DNA of 64,000 nt from an uncultured Parabacteroides sp. (lineage in GTDB: Bacteria > Bacteroidota > Bacteroidia > Bacteroidales > Tannerellaceae), in NCBI RefSeq assembly GCF_905196875.1, contig NZ_CAJJWO010000002.1, forward strand, positions 1 through 64,000, given 5' to 3'. Shown piece by piece: positions 61,320-64,000 of this stretch; positions within the stretch are counted from its first letter, which is position 1; each line of letters starts with the position of its first letter. The notes below the pieces were generated by a model. The model made no database searches and was not told where the DNA came from. It saw only the letters and a list, made by a program, of their open reading frames with translations. A program made the position numbers and the translations under genes.

Positions 61320-62252
61320 ATGAAAGGACTGGTAATAAAAAATACAGGTAGCTGGTATACCGTGCGTACCGACGACGGACGTGATGTGGAAAGTAAAGTT
61401 AAAGGCAATTTCCGTCTGAAAGAGATCCGCAGCACAAACCCTGTATCGGTGGGCGACCGTGTCGATATCGATATCAATAATGAAGGCACAGCTTTTATTA
61501 CCCATATAGAAGACCGGAAGAACTATATCATCCGCCGGGCTTCCAATTTGTCGAAGCAGTCGCATATCATTGCAGCTAACCTCGATCAGGCTATGCTGAT
61601 CGTTACTGTCAATTATCCGATTACCACCACTGTCTTTATCGATCGTTTTCTGGCTACTGCCGAAGCCTACCGTGTGCCGGTTAAAATGATCTTCAATAAG
61701 ATCGACCGTTATAAAGGGGAGGAGAAAGAATACCTCGATGCTATGATGAACCTGTATACCACGATCGGTTACCCCTGTTCTACCCTCTGTGCGAAGACGG
61801 GCGAGGGGCTGGAAGAGTTAAAGGCTGAGCTGAAAGATAAGATCACGCTTCTGTCCGGACATTCGGGGGTTGGAAAATCGACAATCATCAATAAGCTTGT
61901 TCCCGGGGTGAACCTGCGGACTGGCGATATCTCCGAGTATCACAACAAGGGGATGCATACTACAACCTTTTCTGAAATGATCCCGCTGCCGGAAGGTGGT
62001 TATCTGATCGATACTCCGGGAATCAAAGGTTTCGGTACGATCGAGATGGAGACGGCCGAAATATCCCATTATTTCCCCGAAATATTCAGATTCTCGTCCG
62101 ATTGTAAGTTCAGCGACTGTTCTCACCGGCATGAACCGGGCTGCGCGGTGCTTAAAGCGCTGGAAGAGAATTTCATCAGCGAGTCCCGCTACAAAAGCTA
62201 CCTCAGTATCCTGGAAGATAAGGAGGAAGGTAAATACCGCGAAGAATATTGA
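61320..62252 (+). CDS. rsgA: Ribosome small-subunit-dependent GTPase A
   Basis: The 310-residue protein is a circularly permuted GTPase: an N-terminal OB domain (about 1-70), then G4 (FNKID), G1 (GHSGVGKST), G2/G3 (DTPGIKGFG) and a C-terminal zinc finger (CKFSDCSHRHEPGC). It checks and matures the 30S subunit. It follows frr in the same direction but after a terminator. Confidence 0.96.
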   Translation: MKGLVIKNTGSWYTVRTDDGRDVESKVKGNFRLKEIRSTNPVSVGDRVDIDINNEGTAFITHIEDRKNYIIRRASNLSKQSHIIAANLDQAMLIVTVNYPITTTVFIDRFLATAEAYRVPVKMIFNKIDRYKGEEKEYLDAMMNLYTTIGYPCSTLCAKTGEGLEELKAELKDKITLLSGHSGVGKSTIINKLVPGVNLRTGDISEYHNKGMHTTTFSEMIPLPEGGYLIDTPGIKGFGTIEMETAEISHYFPEIFRFSSDCKFSDCSHRHEPGCAVLKALEENFISESRYKSYLSILEDKEEGKYREEY

Positions 62253-62344
62253 TAATTTGCCAATTTGCCAATGTGGCGCTACGCTAAATGTGCCAATTCA
62301 TAGCTGTTTTTCTTTAATTGGCATATTAGCATATTGTCACATTA
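62253..62344. repeat. Dispersed TTGGCATATT/TTTGCCAAT repeat between convergent genes
   Basis: The right part (about 62313-62344) nearly matches 157-190 at the other end of the window; the left part has the complementary TTTGCCAA orientation, so the region can fold back. It separates convergent rsgA and dgt. Confidence 0.5.
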
Positions 62345-63670
62345 TTATACGGCTGGAAGGCTCATTCCGGTGATCTTACGGTATAAATCCAGGGCATACA
62401 CATCTGTCATCCCTGATATATAGTCGAGTACGCATTGCACCTTGCCATATGTGGTGGGAGCATTGGTGTCGTATTGTTCCGGGATACGTTGCAACAGGAG
62501 CTTACTGTAAGCATGGCCCTGGTTCATCACAGCCTCTGTCAAGCTGTCGATGAGGTGGCTGAAGATATGGTAACCGGCCAGTTCGATATCGAGTACTTCT
62601 TTGGCGCGATAGATCTTTTTGTATGCTGTCTTTGAGCAGGTTTCATAAGCTTCTTTGGCTTTCGTGCCGATTTGCTCGATCAGGGGAGCGTTATATGTGC
62701 CGTTAAGTATTCCTTCTTCATTTTCCAGAAAGACGCGTGAACATTCGTCTACCAGTAAGCCGATGATACAGGAACGGAGGTAAGCGATCTGTTCGTTTGT
62801 ATCGTCTACCATTTTCATGACTTTAATGATGCGGTCGAGTCGTTCCCCTTCAAAGAAGTTAAGTAAAAGGCGGATAGCCTCTTCCGTTGTCAGGATATGT
62901 AGTTTGCAGGCATCTTCTATATCCATGATCTGATAACAGATGTCGTCGGCCGCTTCCACCAGGTAAACCAGTGGATAACGGACGTATTTGTTAGCATCTT
63001 CGGGGTTTTTATTTATCCCCAGTTCTACCGCTATGCGCAAATAGGCCTCTTCTTCCGACTGGAAAAATCCGAATTTTCCTTTCTTTCCGGAATAAACCGA
63101 TGCATACGGATATTTAATAATGGAGGCCAAGGTGCTGTAAGTAAGAGCAAAGCCGCCTTTGCGTCTGCCGATAAACTGGTGTGTAAGCAGGCGCATAGCA
63201 TTGGCATTCCCTTCAAAATGCAAGAAATCTTCCCAGCGGCCGCCAGTCGAACGTATTTCATCTTCCAGATAACTGCCGTTCCCTTCAGAAAAGTAAGCGG
63301 AGATAGCCCGTTCACCGGAATGTCCGAATGGAGGGTTTCCCATATCATGAGCCAGGCAGGCAGCAGAAACAATAGAACCTAATTCCGGAAAATTGATACT
63401 TCCGTCAGGATATTTCTGCATTAACCCCTTCGCTACATTATTACCTAATGAACGACCTACACAAGATACTTCCAGGCTGTGCGTCAAACGGTTATGAACA
63501 AAGATACTGCCTGGTAGAGGGAATACCTGTGTTTTATTCTGTAATCTGCGAAAGGGGGAGGAGAAGATTAACCGGTCGTAATCCCGTTGAAAATCCGTAC
63601 GTTCATGTTTGCGTTCATGATACTCTTCCATTCCAAAACGTTTGCCTGACAGTAATTGGGTCCAGTTCAT
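62345..63670 (-). CDS. dgt: Deoxyguanosinetriphosphate triphosphohydrolase-like protein
   Basis: The 441-residue HD-domain protein has the dGTPase pattern: RDYDRLIFSSPFRRLQNKTQVFP, HNRLTHSLEV (His ligand), ACLAHDMGNPPFGHSGE (HD pair) and YLVEAADDICYQIMDIEDA (final Asp). It splits dNTPs to the nucleoside and triphosphate and so limits dNTP pools. A minus-strand -7 box TATCTTTG (63695-63702) lies 24 bp upstream. Confidence 0.92.
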   Translation of the reverse strand: MNWTQLLSGKRFGMEEYHERKHERTDFQRDYDRLIFSSPFRRLQNKTQVFPLPGSIFVHNRLTHSLEVSCVGRSLGNNVAKGLMQKYPDGSINFPELGSIVSAACLAHDMGNPPFGHSGERAISAYFSEGNGSYLEDEIRSTGGRWEDFLHFEGNANAMRLLTHQFIGRRKGGFALTYSTLASIIKYPYASVYSGKKGKFGFFQSEEEAYLRIAVELGINKNPEDANKYVRYPLVYLVEAADDICYQIMDIEDACKLHILTTEEAIRLLLNFFEGERLDRIIKVMKMVDDTNEQIAYLRSCIIGLLVDECSRVFLENEEGILNGTYNAPLIEQIGTKAKEAYETCSKTAYKKIYRAKEVLDIELAGYHIFSHLIDSLTEAVMNQGHAYSKLLLQRIPEQYDTNAPTTYGKVQCVLDYISGMTDVYALDLYRKITGMSLPAV

Positions 63671-63694
63671 AGTTTTATGATAAATGTCTTTTTA

Positions 63695-63702
63695 CAAAGA
63701 TA
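63695..63702 (-). promoter_or_regulatory. Putative -7 box for dgt
   Basis: TATCTTTG on the minus strand, 24 bp before the dgt start, matches the consensus. Confidence 0.5.
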
Positions 63703-63756
63703 GACATTTTGGGGGAGAATAGGAGAATAAGGGCTTCAAATAATAATTAATTACGT

Positions 63757-63950
63757 AGTTCTATCAGAACTTAAACCATATTTTATCCATTTGTTTACAA
63801 AGCTATGAATTTATACCAGAATTACATGCTGTTTTAACTAGCGAAGTATTTAAATTTATTTACATTAACATAAATATGGTATGTTTTCCTACACACAGAA
63901 ATGTTACTTAACGTAAATTTAACTTCAAACAGCATAGTTCTGATAGAACT
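63757..63950. promoter_or_regulatory. Third putative invertible segment, at the right window edge
   Basis: AGTTCTATCAGAACT (63757-63771) recurs as its exact reverse complement at 63936-63950. Each repeat is itself a near-palindrome (AGTTCT/AGAACT) around a centre that reads ATC or GAT, a layout typical of site-specific recombination crossover sites. The A/T-rich 164-bp interior contains TAGCTTTG on the minus strand (63798-63805), a -7 match pointing left, and a weaker TATGTTTT pointing right. The repeat sequence differs from those of the two surface loci, so a different recombinase is expected. The controlled gene is probably just right of the window. Confidence 0.65.
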
Positions 63951-64000
63951 CAGTTCTTTTCTTTGCTTAGATCTAATTAAACGTTAAAGTGTTTGCTAAA

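Overview
The window is a stretch of a Bacteroidales chromosome, most likely Parabacteroides. The reasons are SusC/SusD pairs, a hybrid two-component regulator, an ECF sigma/FecR pair, Bacteroidetes-type -7 boxes (TAnnTTTG) ahead of many genes, type IX secretion genes, and two very large S-layer-type surface proteins behind invertible promoters. The last trait is known from Parabacteroides distasonis. No tRNA, rRNA, CRISPR array, insertion sequence or recombinase gene was seen. All calls come from reading sequence and translations; no database search was run.

Layout. 1-107: the 3' end of a surface-protein locus whose gene must lie left of the window. 190-4646: an accessory cassette holding an unknown coiled-coil protein with a suspicious A-tract at its start, a VirE-type primase/helicase-like protein, a block of four long hairpins, a DUF4248 protein, an HU-like protein, a glucosaminidase, a 29-residue 'smalltalk'-like peptide and a REP-like palindrome. 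4658-11241: housekeeping genes (rsmA, a phosphoethanolamine transferase and mgtE as one minus-strand unit; a flippase-like membrane protein; pepD). 11242-16172: surface protein locus 1 with an invertible promoter. 16251-22731: rex, a FAH-family gene, porU, porV, ispF. 22709-32512: a sensor kinase, SUI1, an AddA-like helicase-nuclease, psd-pssA, tadA, yraN, an MmcQ-like gene and birA. 32599-40242: ECF sigma, FecR, SusC, SusD and a secreted phosphoesterase. 40243-45322: surface protein locus 2 with perfect 34-bp inverted repeats. 45344-46656: a ytxH-like gene and pyrH. 47098-60403: a fructan utilisation locus (sensor-regulator, SusC, SusD, two GH32 enzymes, fructokinase, fructose permease). 60699-63670: frr, rsgA, dgt. 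63757-63950: a third invertible-looking segment at the right edge.

How it fits together. The two surface proteins share a C-terminal domain of the type IX sorting kind and carry many D-S/T-hydrophobic O-glycosylation motifs. PorU and PorV, encoded just after locus 1, are the sortase and shuttle such cargo would need. Both loci have a promoter-bearing segment of about 210 bp between inverted repeats of the same family, and in this assembly both promoters point away from the gene (OFF). Downstream, both genes, plus the missing gene left of the window, end in the same RNA element, whose stems are kept by compensatory base changes. Together these make a phase-variable S-layer gene family with a conserved cis architecture at both ends.

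The fructan locus lies between pyrH and frr, which are neighbours in many bacteria, and has an array of tandem 22-23 bp palindromes at the regulator/SusC junction and another just after its last gene. The most novel-looking items are the structured 3' element, the hairpin block in the VirE cassette and the paired palindrome arrays.
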